From positions 3,223,501 through 3,287,500 of the forward strand of contig NZ_CP117267.1 in the NCBI RefSeq assembly GCF_007000325.2: DNA of 64,000 nt. The letters are read 5' to 3'. Below, in pieces: positions 9,634 through 20,693 of the stretch (position 1 is the first letter of the stretch; each line of letters starts with the position of its first letter). Below the pieces are notes generated by a model. That model did not search any database, was not told where the DNA came from, and saw only the letters and a list, made by a program, of their open reading frames with translations. The stretch is from Rhizobium rhododendri (lineage in GTDB: Bacteria; Pseudomonadota; Alphaproteobacteria; Rhizobiales; Rhizobiaceae). Made by a program: the position numbers and the translations under genes.

Positions 9634-9637
9634 TAGA

Positions 9638-9664
9638 TAAAAAAATGCCCGGACAAGCCGGGCA
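9638..9664 (-). terminator. intrinsic terminator of secB
   Basis: On the minus strand a 7-bp TGCCCGG/CCGGGCA stem with a 5-nt loop is followed by seven T. No T-run follows on the plus strand, so it serves secB rather than dnaQ. Confidence 0.85.
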
Positions 9665-9689
9665 CATGTCTCATGATATCGATCGAGGA

Positions 9690-10166
9690 TCAGTTCGGAA
9701 CGGAGCTGACCTGCGCACGCGTCTGTTCTTCGGCAACGCGCTGGGTGAACATCGTCGCGAAATCGATCGGGTCGATGATAAGCGGCGGGAAGCCGCCGTT
9801 GCGGGTGACGTCGGCAATGATCTGGCGCGCGAACGGGAACAGCAGGCGTGGGCATTCGATGAACAGCAGTGGCAGCATATGCTCCTGCGGAAAGCCAACG
9901 ACCCGGAAAACGCCGCCATAAACCAGCTCGGTGTGGAATACGGTCTTGCCATCATCCTTGGCATCGGCATTCAGCGTCAGCACGACGTCGAAATCGGTGT
10001 CAGAGAGCGGGTTGGCATTGACGTTGACGTTGATATTGATTTCCGGCGGCTTGTCGCGGGACTGCAGCGAGCGCGGCGCACCGGGATTTTCGAAGGACAA
10101 ATCCTTCGTGTACTGGGCAAGAACGGATAGGCTGGGGGCGGTCTCGCCGTTGATTTCGTCGGCCAT
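9690..10166 (-). CDS. secB: protein-export chaperone SecB
   Basis: Tetrameric cytosolic chaperone delivering preproteins to SecA. 158 residues, usual alphaproteobacterial length, with the SecB core from about 13 to 145, including a [10 protein letters not shown] segment (19-28) and a [19 protein letters not shown] segment (about 98-116). It is transcribed leftward, convergent with dnaQ, and has its own strong terminator. The 91-bp gap to fxsA presumably holds its promoter, although read-through from fxsA is possible. Confidence 0.96.
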   Translation of the reverse strand: MADEINGETAPSLSVLAQYTKDLSFENPGAPRSLQSRDKPPEININVNVNANPLSDTDFDVVLTLNADAKDDGKTVFHTELVYGGVFRVVGFPQEHMLPLLFIECPRLLFPFARQIIADVTRNGGFPPLIIDPIDFATMFTQRVAEEQTRAQVSSVPN

Positions 10167-10257
10167 GGCACTTCCTCGCGGCTCAAAATGGTGTCGCCAT
10201 CTAACATTTCATGCCGGGGCTTACAACCCTTCGGCCGCCGGGCCAAAACCGCGGGGC

Positions 10258-10764
10258 TCAGTCCTTCAGGCGCTTGTGATCGGACCACGGAGAGCCTGGA
10301 TTCGGGCCGCGACGAAAATCATCTGCGTCGAGATCGACCACGGGCCCCGAGCTGTTCGGCTTTTCCGGCGCGCCGCGCGAGCGATTGAACGCCGGCGAAG
10401 ACCCCAGGATGACGATGCGGCGGCTGAGAAACTTCCAAGCGAGATCGCGCACGCCAGGAATGAAGAGAAGCAGGCCAAGGATGTCTGTGAAGAAGCCGGG
10501 TACCAGCAGCAGGAACGCAGCCACCACCACCATCGCACCATGCACGAGATCGCGGGCAGGCGCTGCACCGTCGCGGCTTGCCATCGAGAGCCGCCGCAGG
10601 ATGCTCAATCCCTGGGATCGCAGCAGAAACGCGCCGACGACGACACTGAGGACGACGAGGCCGAGCGTTGCCCAGATACCGATCGCCTTGCCGACCACGA
10701 CGAAGCCGGCGATCTCCACCAGGGGGAGCAGCAGGACGAAGGCAGGTAGAAGCGAAAGGCGCAT
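10258..10764 (-). CDS. fxsA: FxsA-family inner membrane protein
   Basis: FxsA is an inner membrane protein first known in E. coli for affecting exclusion of phage T7 by the F plasmid; its cellular role is unclear. The 168-residue protein has hydrophobic segments at about 4-22, 25-45 and 75-100, the GFFTDILG and FIPGVRDL signature segments after the third, and a polar, acidic C-terminal tail. ATG 10764 is chosen because GAGGAAGAG lies just upstream; a longer frame begins 17 codons earlier. Divergent from the tim44-like gene. Confidence 0.85.
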   Translation of the reverse strand: MRLSLLPAFVLLLPLVEIAGFVVVGKAIGIWATLGLVVLSVVVGAFLLRSQGLSILRRLSMASRDGAAPARDLVHGAMVVVAAFLLLVPGFFTDILGLLLFIPGVRDLAWKFLSRRIVILGSSPAFNRSRGAPEKPNSSGPVVDLDADDFRRGPNPGSPWSDHKRLKD

Positions 10765-10904
10765 GGTCTCTTCCTCGAATGAGTAACTTGGCTGCCGTTC
10801 AGCATAGCAGATCACAAAGATGAGGACCTGCTATTTGAATGATGGCATTATGCTGACTATATGGGTGTTGAAACTTCGAATGTGAACAGTGGTGCCGGAG
10901 CGAT
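10765..10904. promoter_or_regulatory. divergent promoter region, fxsA / tim44-like operon
   Basis: 140 bp, relatively AT-rich, must hold promoters in both directions. I could not fix individual -35/-10 boxes. Confidence 0.5.
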
Positions 10905-11606
10905 ATGGGTTCGAATGACTTTGTGACGATTTTCTTTCTGGTCGCAGCGGTGCTGATCTTCCTTCAGTTGCGCAGCGTGCTTGGTCGCCGCACGGGCACC
11001 GAGAAGCCACCACGTGATCTGTACACTCCGCGCGATGCTGTCAAAGGTCCCGATGCGCCGGATACCGGCAAAGTCGTTACTCTGCCGCGTCGCGACGCCG
11101 TCGATGACGAAAATCGCTTTGCAGCCGTCGATGCCTTCGCCAAGCCTGAAACGCCGCTGAACGCGCAGTTGCGCGAAGTGGTGAAGATCGACCCGTCCTT
11201 CGATCCGAAGGAGTTCGTCAAGGGCGCCCGCATGGCCTACGAGATGATCGTCATGGCTTTTGCCGATGGCGACCGGAAGGCGCTGAAGGGTCTGCTGTCA
11301 AACGAGGTTTACGAGGGCTTCGACGCAGCGATCGCCGATCGCGAAGCACGCGGCGAGAGGGTCAAGTCCAGCTTCGTCGGCATCGACCGGAGCGATATCA
11401 TGAGTGCCGAGATCAAGGAGACCGATGCATTGGTCACCATTCGCATCGTCAGCCAGATGATATCGGCGACATACGACAAGGCCGACGTGCTGGTGGATGG
11501 CGATGCGGAGCAGGTATCTGAAGTCAGCGACCTCTGGACATTCGCCCGCGACACGCGCTCACGCGATCCGAACTGGAAACTTGTGGCGACCGAATCCGAG
11601 CAATGA
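10905..11606 (+). CDS. Tim44/TimA-like membrane-anchored protein
   Basis: 233 residues: one N-terminal transmembrane segment (about 5-22), a charged, Pro-rich linker (about 28-90), and a C-terminal Tim44-like domain (about 95-230) related to the membrane-binding domain of mitochondrial Tim44. In alphaproteobacteria such proteins sit in the inner membrane, and their precise role is not settled. Its stop overlaps the mltA start by 4 nt, suggesting an envelope-associated function. A DEDD-type catalytic set or other enzyme motif is not visible. Confidence 0.82.
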   Translation: MGSNDFVTIFFLVAAVLIFLQLRSVLGRRTGTEKPPRDLYTPRDAVKGPDAPDTGKVVTLPRRDAVDDENRFAAVDAFAKPETPLNAQLREVVKIDPSFDPKEFVKGARMAYEMIVMAFADGDRKALKGLLSNEVYEGFDAAIADREARGERVKSSFVGIDRSDIMSAEIKETDALVTIRIVSQMISATYDKADVLVDGDAEQVSEVSDLWTFARDTRSRDPNWKLVATESEQ

Positions 11607-12721
11607 GTGCCCGATCCAACGATTTTTTGCTGGAGCCGACAACCTTTGACGATCTGAAGGGCTGGGGGGATGACGATCCCTCCGGCCTTTTCGATGCAAT
11701 GCGGGCCTGTTATCGGCACGTCACTGAGACAAAGTCCTACCGAGCCGGGTCGCTCGGGCTGACGACGGCGGACCTGCTGCCGCTGCTGGAAGCGGCAAAG
11801 GACATCGAGCCAGCCGATGCCGGAGAGGCCCGGGCTTTTTTCGAAGCCAATTGCCAGCCGTTTTTCATACGGCGGAGCGAAGACCGCAGCGGGTTCGTCA
11901 CCGCATTCTTCGAGCCAGAAATAGAAGTGTCCGCAACACCCGATGCGGTCTATCGCTATCCCTTCTACCGTCGCCCGACCGATTTGGTCGATCTCGATGA
12001 CAGCAACCGCCCGGCCGGACTGGATCCATCCTACATGTTCGCACGTCTGAGGGATGGCGAGATCGATGCCTATCCGGACCGCGGCGAGATCACCTCTGGC
12101 TACCTTGCCGGCAAGGGTCTGGAAATCGCCTGGGCCAGATCCAGCGTCGATGTGTTTTTCGTGCATGTTCAGGGCGCCGCGCGGCTGCGATATCCGGATG
12201 GGACGCTCCGTCGTATCACATATGCCGCCAAGGCCGGCCATCCGTTCTCGGCTGTCGGTCGGCTGCTGATCGACCGTGGCGAACTGGACCGCTCGACGAT
12301 CTCGATGCAGACGATCCGGGACTGGCTCTACGCCCATCCGGAAGAAGTCGACGAGGTTCTCTCACACAATCGCTCCTACATTTTCTTCCGCGAGGCCGAT
12401 GTTGCAGATCTGCAGGCCGGGCCAATCGCAGCGGCCAAGGTGCCGCTGGTGGCGGGCCGGGCGCTCGCCGTCGACAGGCTGATCCATACCTTCGGCTTCC
12501 CCTTCTTCATCCGCTCGGAAAGCCTCACCCACCTGGACAACGGCGGACCGTTCCAGCGGCTGATGCTGGCGCTCGACACCGGTTCGGCAATTGTCGGCCC
12601 CGCACGTGGCGACATCTTCACCGGCTCGGGCTATGAAGCCGGAGAACTGGCGGGCACCGTCCGTCATGACGCCGATTTCTACATTCTCGTGCCCAGGGCG
12701 GCTGCCGCGAGGTTCAGCTGA
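11603..12721 (+). CDS. mltA: membrane-bound lytic murein transglycosylase A (MltA)
   Basis: Cleaves the MurNAc-GlcNAc bond of peptidoglycan, forming 1,6-anhydromuramic ends. The 372 residues carry the MltA beta-barrel region with FFEPEIEVS (102-110), FFVHVQGAARL (185-195), and a C-terminal 3D domain with LALDTGSAIVGPARGD (322-337); an Asp here (Asp325 or Asp337) is the candidate catalytic residue. No signal peptide or lipobox is obvious at the N-terminus as read, which is unusual for an exported enzyme and may reflect a start-site problem or non-classical anchoring. It overlaps its neighbours on both sides (ATGA and a shared A), so the operon is translationally coupled. Confidence 0.93.
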   Translation: MSARSNDFLLEPTTFDDLKGWGDDDPSGLFDAMRACYRHVTETKSYRAGSLGLTTADLLPLLEAAKDIEPADAGEARAFFEANCQPFFIRRSEDRSGFVTAFFEPEIEVSATPDAVYRYPFYRRPTDLVDLDDSNRPAGLDPSYMFARLRDGEIDAYPDRGEITSGYLAGKGLEIAWARSSVDVFFVHVQGAARLRYPDGTLRRITYAAKAGHPFSAVGRLLIDRGELDRSTISMQTIRDWLYAHPEEVDEVLSHNRSYIFFREADVADLQAGPIAAAKVPLVAGRALAVDRLIHTFGFPFFIRSESLTHLDNGGPFQRLMLALDTGSAIVGPARGDIFTGSGYEAGELAGTVRHDADFYILVPRAAAARFS

Positions 12722-13296
12722 TGGCGAAGGACCGCAAGCTCAGCCCGGAGGAGCGCATTCTCTGGAGCAAGGTCGCCAAGAGTACCCGGCCGCTGCCGCA
12801 GCATATGGCCGAGATGCAGGCGCTCGATATCTTTCTGACCGAGCAGCAGGCCGCCGAAGCGCAGCGCGATGTATCATCACCTCCGCCTCCGAAGATGCCG
12901 ATTTCGCAACAACCCCTGCCGATGCCGCAAAAGCCGCAGCCTTCCGCCAGCAAGCACCATCCGCTCGAGCGGCCGGTGAAGCGCAAGATCGCCAAGGGTC
13001 GGCTTCCGCTGGAAGCAAGGATCGACCTGCACGGCCTCTACCAGGACGAGGCGCATGATCTGCTGCTCGATTTCCTGGTTCGGGCCCATATGCGCGGTCT
13101 GCGCCATGTGCTGGTCATAACAGGCAAGGGAAGCTCGATGGGCAGCGAAGGCGCTCTGAAGCGGGCAGCACCTTTGTGGTTCTCCAAGCCCGACTTCCGC
13201 TATCTCATCTCGTCCTATGAAACGGCGGCCCAGCATCATGGCGGCGAAGGCGCCCTCTATATCCGCCTGGCAAGGCGTCCGGGAGATGCGCCATGA
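12721..13296 (+). CDS. Smr-domain protein (MutS2 C-terminal-like)
   Basis: 191 residues. The N-terminal half (1-90) is basic with a Pro-rich stretch at 54-72. The C-terminal Smr domain (about 98-188) has IDLHG (101-105) and TGKG (134-137), the motifs of the small MutS-related nuclease fold acting on branched DNA or RNA. Recent work on other Smr proteins points to RNA cleavage at stalled or collided ribosomes, but the target here is unknown. Starts on the last base of the mltA stop and overlaps the next gene by 4 nt. Confidence 0.9.
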   Translation: MAKDRKLSPEERILWSKVAKSTRPLPQHMAEMQALDIFLTEQQAAEAQRDVSSPPPPKMPISQQPLPMPQKPQPSASKHHPLERPVKRKIAKGRLPLEARIDLHGLYQDEAHDLLLDFLVRAHMRGLRHVLVITGKGSSMGSEGALKRAAPLWFSKPDFRYLISSYETAAQHHGGEGALYIRLARRPGDAP

Positions 13297-13658
13297 CGCC
13301 ATTCGGCGAAGCGGTGCGCAAGCTCCGCGAACGCAAGGGCGTGACGCAGAAGGAAATGGCGGCCGCGCTCGACGTGACGCCCGCCTACCTCTCGGCGCTG
13401 GAACACGGCAAACGGGGTCTCCCGACCTTCGTCATGCTGCAAAGGATTGCCGGCTATTTCAATATCATCTGGGACGAGGCCGAGGAGCTGTTCATGCTGG
13501 CGCGCGGTTCCGACCCGCGGGTCGTGATCGACACGGCGGGGATGGCGCCGCAATATACGGCGCTCGCCAATCGCCTTGCCGGACAATTTCGCTTTCTCGA
13601 CCAGGATGCTGTAGAAGCACTGGAGGCCATCCTCGAAAAGGCTCGGAAAACTGGCTGA
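13293..13658 (+). CDS. XRE-family helix-turn-helix transcriptional regulator
   Basis: 121 residues; the N-terminal Cro/CI-type HTH spans about 6-62, with the recognition region TPAYLSALEHGKRG (29-42). The C-terminal half has no recognised effector domain. The fourth gene of the tim44-like/mltA/smr run (ATGA overlap), it could autoregulate that operon or act on gyrB 144 bp downstream; the window does not tell. Confidence 0.88.
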   Translation: MTPFGEAVRKLRERKGVTQKEMAAALDVTPAYLSALEHGKRGLPTFVMLQRIAGYFNIIWDEAEELFMLARGSDPRVVIDTAGMAPQYTALANRLAGQFRFLDQDAVEALEAILEKARKTG

Positions 13659-13705
13659 AATCAGCCTTAATCCCCTGCTTTATAGGTCTTTTCGGGGTCA
13701 TGTAT

Positions 13706-13735
13706 TTGGCATTGACTATGAAATACCCCTATAGT
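13706..13735 (+). promoter_or_regulatory. candidate gyrB promoter
   Basis: TTGGCA, an 18-bp spacer and TATAGT resemble a sigma-70-type promoter 68 bp upstream of the gyrB ATG. Found by eye only. Confidence 0.45.
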
Positions 13736-13784
13736 CCGGGGAGGAAAAACGATGATTCGCAAGGATCGTCGCGCCCTGCGATAA

Positions 13785-16238
<2,454 letters not shown>

Positions 16239-16260
16239 TCTATCAGCGACCAGACATGGA

Positions 16261-16296
16261 AAAGCCCGCGCCGCAAATCTGCAGCGCGGGCTTCGT
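16261..16296. terminator. bidirectional terminator between gyrB and nitroreductase
   Basis: A 10-bp perfect stem AAGCCCGCGC/GCGCGGGCTT (16262-16271 and 16284-16293). The T-rich end is better on the minus strand (TTTTCC) than on the plus strand. It separates convergent genes. Confidence 0.8.
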
Positions 16297-16313
16297 TGTG
16301 TCGGAATCAGGGA

Positions 16314-16913
16314 TTACTTGGCGATGAACTTGCCGTTGAAGGCGACCTCGGCCAATGGCTTGCGCGGGCTCGGGACTTCGCGTTCGCGCAGGCCTTCCGG
16401 CAGCTGGTTCTTGTCGCCGATCTTGCCGATGGCGACGGCGCATTCGACGCGGAAGCCGTCCGGAATGCCGAGTACGCCCGGCACCTTGTCGAAGTGAACG
16501 CCGGTCATGCCGTGCGCTTCATAGCCGGAGAGATGGGCCTGCAGGGCAATGTAGCCCGATGCGGTGCCGGCGTCGAAGGAGTGGCTGTAGATCGGCTTCT
16601 GGTCGTCGGCACCGAGTTCGCCGGAATGCGTGCGGGAAACGATGAACAACAGCGCGGATGCAGACTTAACCCAGCTCTGGTTGAAGTCGATCAGCAGGCT
16701 GAGGAACGTGTCCCACTGCTCGGAGCCGCGCAGCGCGTAGACGAAACGCCAGGGCTGGTGGTTGTAGGAGGAGGCTGCCCAGTGGCCGGCTTCGAGGATC
16801 GTCAGCAGATCTGCTTCCGGCATGGTCTCGTTGTTGAATGCACGGGGCGACCAGCGATCCAGGAAAAGGGCGTCGATCGGATGGTTGGATTCGCGGCTGT
16901 TGCTGCTTGTCAT
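16314..16913 (-). CDS. nitroreductase-family flavoprotein
   Basis: Probable FMN-dependent NAD(P)H oxidoreductase. 199 residues from ATG 16913; a longer frame reaches 17123, but the extra 70 residues have no family character. FMN contacts are expected in RWSPRAF (20-26) and SSYNHQPWRF (48-57), and the C-terminal part carries the FDKVPGVLGIPDGF segment. The physiological substrate is unknown. Convergent with gyrB and divergent from the glutathione transferase gene, so an oxidative or electrophile-stress context is plausible. Confidence 0.88.
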   Translation of the reverse strand: MTSSNSRESNHPIDALFLDRWSPRAFNNETMPEADLLTILEAGHWAASSYNHQPWRFVYALRGSEQWDTFLSLLIDFNQSWVKSASALLFIVSRTHSGELGADDQKPIYSHSFDAGTASGYIALQAHLSGYEAHGMTGVHFDKVPGVLGIPDGFRVECAVAIGKIGDKNQLPEGLREREVPSPRKPLAEVAFNGKFIAK

Positions 16914-17121
16914 GGTTTTTCTCTCTGAAACGGTCTGCGCTGGGAGCAGCGCTTGTGTTTGGATGGAGTGCCCGACGATGTATAGCGTGCCGCCCGCCAT
17001 AGTCCAGATCGCCGGCGCTTCTGGCGATGGCGCAAGGGTGACGGTCTGTTTCAACAATGTGTGATGTGGCCTTCGCAGGGGCCGGGTAGAACAGTAATTC
17101 CCGCGCGCGAAGGAGAAGAAC
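16914..17121. promoter_or_regulatory. divergent promoter region, nitroreductase / glutathione transferase
   Basis: 208 bp between divergent starts, with no credible gene. No clear operator palindrome was seen. Confidence 0.4.
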
Positions 17122-18075
17122 ATGCTGGTCGACGGAAAGTGGACGGAAGATTGGCAGCCGGTGCAGGCAAAGGACGAAAAGGGTGGCTTTGTCCGCCAGA
17201 CGTCCAGCTTTCGAAACTGGGTGACGCCGGATGGCAGCGCCGGCCCGACCGGTACCGGTGGGTTTGCTGCCGAACCGGGCCGCTATCACCTTTATGTTGC
17301 GCTGATCTGCCCTTGGGCATCGCGGACGCTGATTGGCCGGGCGATGAAGGGCCTGGAAGCTGCTATCGATATCTCCATCGTCGAACCTGCCCTCACAAAG
17401 CAGGGCTGGCAATTCGGCGACTATCCCGGCGCGACCGAGGACAGCGTCAACGGTGCCCGCTATATCCACGAACTCTATACGATGGCTGATCCGCATTTTA
17501 CCGGAAGGGCGACAGTTCCCGTCCTCTGGGATACCCGGACGAACACCATCGTCAACAATGAATCGTCCGACATCCTGAGGATGATGAATGACGGCTTTGG
17601 CGATCTGGCAACCCTCTCGACCGATCTCTATCCGAATGACCGGCGCGAAGAGATCGACGCCTTCAACGCGCGGATCTACCCGTCGCTCAACAACGGCGTC
17701 TATCGGACCGGCTTTGCGACGACGCAGCTCGCCTACGAGGAAGGTTTCCGGGATGTCTTCGACTGTCTGGATTGGGCCGAACTCCAGTTCGAAGGCAAGC
17801 GCTTCCTCTTTGCCGATCACCCGACTGAAGCAGATATCCGTCTGTTCGTGACGCTGGTGCGCTTCGATGTCGCCTATCACGGCATTTTCAAATGCAATCT
17901 CAGGCGTCTCTCCGATTACTCAAATCTCAGCGCTTTCTGCCGGAGCATGCTCGATTGGCCTGGCATCGCGGAGACGGTAAGTTTCGACCACATCAAGCGC
18001 GGATATTACTCGATAGAGACGCTCAATCCATCCGGCATCGTTCCGGTTGGCCCCGCGCTCGAAGAGCTGTTCTGA
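17122..18075 (+). CDS. xi-class glutathione S-transferase (glutathionyl-hydroquinone reductase, YqjG/ECM4 family)
   Basis: 317 residues, the length of the xi class. The active-site Cys63 is in LICPWASRT (61-69), the CPWA motif that reduces glutathionyl-hydroquinones and removes glutathione from quinone adducts. The N-terminal thioredoxin-like domain spans about 50-160, and the all-helical domain follows. Good Shine-Dalgarno (GAAGGAG) upstream. Divergent from the nitroreductase; the two could act on the same class of quinones or nitroaromatics. Apparently monocistronic. Confidence 0.92.
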   Translation: MLVDGKWTEDWQPVQAKDEKGGFVRQTSSFRNWVTPDGSAGPTGTGGFAAEPGRYHLYVALICPWASRTLIGRAMKGLEAAIDISIVEPALTKQGWQFGDYPGATEDSVNGARYIHELYTMADPHFTGRATVPVLWDTRTNTIVNNESSDILRMMNDGFGDLATLSTDLYPNDRREEIDAFNARIYPSLNNGVYRTGFATTQLAYEEGFRDVFDCLDWAELQFEGKRFLFADHPTEADIRLFVTLVRFDVAYHGIFKCNLRRLSDYSNLSAFCRSMLDWPGIAETVSFDHIKRGYYSIETLNPSGIVPVGPALEELF

Positions 18076-18202
18076 TCGCCAAGCCATCGGATATTACACT
18101 CAGGCAAGTGGTATATCCTTTCCCATCGCGTCGCTTTGCCGGTTGCCTTCACGGGCTGTCGGCGTAAAGTTTGGCACGCAATCCACGGGTGACACAGGTG
18201 AA

Positions 18203-18227
18203 TGTTTCGTTCATATATGGCGAAACA
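18203..18227. repeat. inverted repeat upstream of the FAH-family gene, candidate operator
   Basis: TGTTTCG (18203-18209) and CGAAACA (18221-18227) form a perfect 7-bp inverted repeat with an 11-bp AT-rich spacer, 34 bp before the ATG of the FAH-family gene. Could be a regulator-binding site. Confidence 0.4.
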
Positions 18228-18260
18228 CACTTCTGAAGACATGGCAGGAAGGAAAATACG

Positions 18261-19103
18261 ATGAAACTGATGCGAGTCGGCGAGCCCGGCAAGGAAAAGC
18301 CGGCCCTCCTGGACAAGGAAGGCAAGATCCGCGATCTGTCGGCGCATGTTGCCGATATCGGCGGAGAGGCGATCCATCCGGATAGCCTGGCAAAGCTTGC
18401 CCAGATCGATCCCGACACCTTACCGGAACTGGCGGCAGGCCGTATCGGCGCTTGCGTCGCGGGTACGGGCAAGTTCATCTGTATCGGCCTCAATTTTTCG
18501 GACCACGCCGCAGAGACCGGCGCTACTGTGCCGCCTGAACCGATCATATTCATGAAGGCCACTTCCGCCATCGCTGGTCCGAATGACACGGTTCTCATTC
18601 CGCGCGGCTCTGAAAAAACCGACTGGGAAGTCGAACTCGGCGTCGTCATCGGCAAGACGGCTAAGTATGTCAGCGAAGCCGACGCACTCGATTATGTCGC
18701 CGGCTACTGCGTTTCGCATGACGTCTCCGAGCGCGCTTTCCAGACGGAGCGCTCCGGCCAGTGGACTAAGGGAAAGTCCTGCGACACATTCGGCCCGATC
18801 GGCCCCTGGCTGGTCACGAAGGATGAAGTTGCGGATCCGCAGAATCTCGGCATGTGGCTGAAGGTCAACGGCAAAACCATGCAGGATGGATCCACCAAGA
18901 CGATGGTCTACGGCGTCGCGCACCTGGTTTCCTACCTCAGCCAGTTCATGTCGCTGCAGCCGGGCGACGTCATCTCGACCGGTACGCCCCCGGGCGTCGG
19001 AATGGGCATGAAGCCGCCCACTTACCTGAAGGCCGGCGACGTGGTCGAACTCGGCATCGAAGGTCTCGGGGACCAACGCCAGACGTTCGCCGCCGACGCT
19101 TAA
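18261..19103 (+). CDS. fumarylacetoacetate hydrolase (FAH)-family protein
   Basis: 280 residues. Metal-binding acidic residues of the FAH fold are visible: Glu123 and Glu125 in DWEVELGVVIGK (121-132) and Asp154 in SHDVSERAF. The IGLNFSDHAAETG segment (75-87) and GKSCDTFGPIGPW (171-183) are also conserved. Members hydrolyse or isomerise 2-keto acids (fumarylpyruvate, acylpyruvates, HHDD, ureidoglycolate-like substrates); the actual substrate cannot be assigned. A Shine-Dalgarno-like GGAAGGAA precedes the ATG. A strong terminator follows, so it is a single-gene unit. Confidence 0.9.
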   Translation: MKLMRVGEPGKEKPALLDKEGKIRDLSAHVADIGGEAIHPDSLAKLAQIDPDTLPELAAGRIGACVAGTGKFICIGLNFSDHAAETGATVPPEPIIFMKATSAIAGPNDTVLIPRGSEKTDWEVELGVVIGKTAKYVSEADALDYVAGYCVSHDVSERAFQTERSGQWTKGKSCDTFGPIGPWLVTKDEVADPQNLGMWLKVNGKTMQDGSTKTMVYGVAHLVSYLSQFMSLQPGDVISTGTPPGVGMGMKPPTYLKAGDVVELGIEGLGDQRQTFAADA

Positions 19104-19126
19104 GTTCAACGACCACAAACGACACC

Positions 19127-19160
19127 ATGCCGGAGATCAATTCTCCGGCATTTTAATTTA
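19127..19160 (+). terminator. strong intrinsic terminator after the FAH-family gene
   Basis: A 10-bp perfect stem (19127-19136 and 19142-19151) with a 5-nt loop, followed by TTTTAATTTA. Confidence 0.9.
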
Positions 19161-19279
19161 TAGGCCCTCCACTGTGTCTAACTTTGGCAGAATGTGATAG
19201 GGACCTCGGTAATACTGCCGCTGATCCGCACGAAGGACCAGCCATTCTTTCGGCCGCAGTCGAAAAGGTAATGTCGGTC

Positions 19280-20551
19280 ATGTACTATCATCTCTACGAA
19301 CTGAACCATGCGGTCATGGCGCCATTCCGGGCTGCTGCTGGCATGATGCGCCAGGCTTACGATAATCCGCTCAATCCCATGGCCGAAACCGCGTTCGGCA
19401 GGACGATATCTGCCAGTCTCGAGGTCTTCGAGCGCAGCACGCGGCGTTACGGAAAGCCCGAGTTCGGGCTGGTGCAGACAGTCATCGACGACAAGCCCGT
19501 GGTCGTCACCGAGGCTGTCGTCTGGCAGAAGCCGTTCTGTCGTTTGCTCCATTTCGAAAGGGACCTGCCAGTCCCCCGTCCGTCCGATCCGCGGATCCTG
19601 ATCGTGGCGCCGATGTCCGGCCATTACGCGACGTTGCTGCGCGGTACGGTGGAGGCGCTGTTGCCCGGCGCCGATGTCTATATCACCGACTGGACCGATG
19701 CCCGGATGATACCCGTCGAAGAGGGCGACTTCGATCTCGACGACTACATCGACTATATCGTCGCCATGCTGCATCACCTCGGGCAGGATACCCATGTGGT
19801 GGCCGTCTGTCAGCCATCCGTGCCGGTGCTCGCTGCAGCCGCCCTTATGGAAGAGGCTGGCGATCCGCTGTCGCCCGCGTCCATGACGCTGATGGGCGGC
19901 CCGATCGATACGCGCATCAATCCGACCGGTGTCAACAAGCTCGCCATGGACAAGCCCATCGAGTGGTTTGCCGATAATGTGGTGATGAACGTTCCGTGGC
20001 CGCTGCCGGGTTTTGGGCGGTCGGTGTATCCGGGCTTCCTGCAGCTTTCTGGCTTCATGTCGATGAACCTCGACCGGCACGTCATTGCCCAGAAGGATTT
20101 CTTCATGCACCTCGTCAAGAACGACGGGGAGCCCGAAAAGCATCGCGAGTTTTATGACGAGTATCTGGCGGTCATGGACTTGACCTCGCAGTTCTACCTG
20201 CAGACGGTCGAGCAGGTGTTCATGAAACACGCCTTGCCGAAGGGCGAGTTGCACCATCGTGGTCACCGCGTCGATCCATCTGCGATCCGCAAGGTGGCGC
20301 TCCTGACGGTGGAAGGCGAAAACGACGATATCTCCGGCGTCGGCCAGACCAAGGCGGCGCAGACGATCTGCAGCAACATCCCCGACGCAATGCGGATGCA
20401 TTATTTGCAGCCAGATGTCGGTCACTACGGTGTCTTCAATGGCTCTCGCTTCCGCCGCGAAATAGCGCCGCGCATCCTGGCTTTTGCCAGGGCCCACTCG
20501 AGAACTGCCGATGTCCCGAAGCGGAAGGCCAAGGGCTCAAGAACGGCCTAG
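19280..20551 (+). CDS. phaZ: intracellular polyhydroxyalkanoate (PHB) depolymerase PhaZ
   Basis: Mobilises stored poly-3-hydroxybutyrate. From ATG 19280 (MYYHLYELNH) it has 423 residues; ATG 19271 or the longer frame from 19184 are alternatives, but family members begin with the YHLYELNH segment. The candidate nucleophile is Cys177 in VCQPSVP (176-182), matching the Cys-type intracellular PhaZ of the PHB-depolymerase family. IVAPMSGHYATLLR (108-121) and the C-terminal DVGHYGVFNGSRFR, with the catalytic His, are present. PHB metabolism connects to the PEP/pyruvate genes of this region only loosely. Monocistronic. Confidence 0.9.
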   Translation: MYYHLYELNHAVMAPFRAAAGMMRQAYDNPLNPMAETAFGRTISASLEVFERSTRRYGKPEFGLVQTVIDDKPVVVTEAVVWQKPFCRLLHFERDLPVPRPSDPRILIVAPMSGHYATLLRGTVEALLPGADVYITDWTDARMIPVEEGDFDLDDYIDYIVAMLHHLGQDTHVVAVCQPSVPVLAAAALMEEAGDPLSPASMTLMGGPIDTRINPTGVNKLAMDKPIEWFADNVVMNVPWPLPGFGRSVYPGFLQLSGFMSMNLDRHVIAQKDFFMHLVKNDGEPEKHREFYDEYLAVMDLTSQFYLQTVEQVFMKHALPKGELHHRGHRVDPSAIRKVALLTVEGENDDISGVGQTKAAQTICSNIPDAMRMHYLQPDVGHYGVFNGSRFRREIAPRILAFARAHSRTADVPKRKAKGSRTA

Positions 20552-20619
20552 GCGCGAAAAACGGGATTTTCGATCCGGAATGAAGAGTATTTGCGATTTT
20601 AAAGCACTTCCTTATTGAA

Positions 20620-20661
20620 GCCGGAGCCCGTTATTCCCACATCGATTTGAGCGGCTCCGGC
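20620..20661. repeat. 9-bp perfect inverted repeat between phaZ and the DUF2852 gene
   Basis: GCCGGAGCC (20620-20628) and GGCTCCGGC (20653-20661), separated by 24 nt, with no T-run after it. Could be a terminator-like hairpin for phaZ or a structure in the 5' leader of the next gene, whose ATG is 33 nt downstream. Confidence 0.45.
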
Positions 20662-20693
20662 ATTCAGCCGGCCGCCTTACGAGGTATCTCACG

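Noticed and set aside
19178..20497. 439-residue minus-strand open frame opposite phaZ
   Set aside because: Shadow of phaZ; His/Arg-rich translation without recognisable domains.
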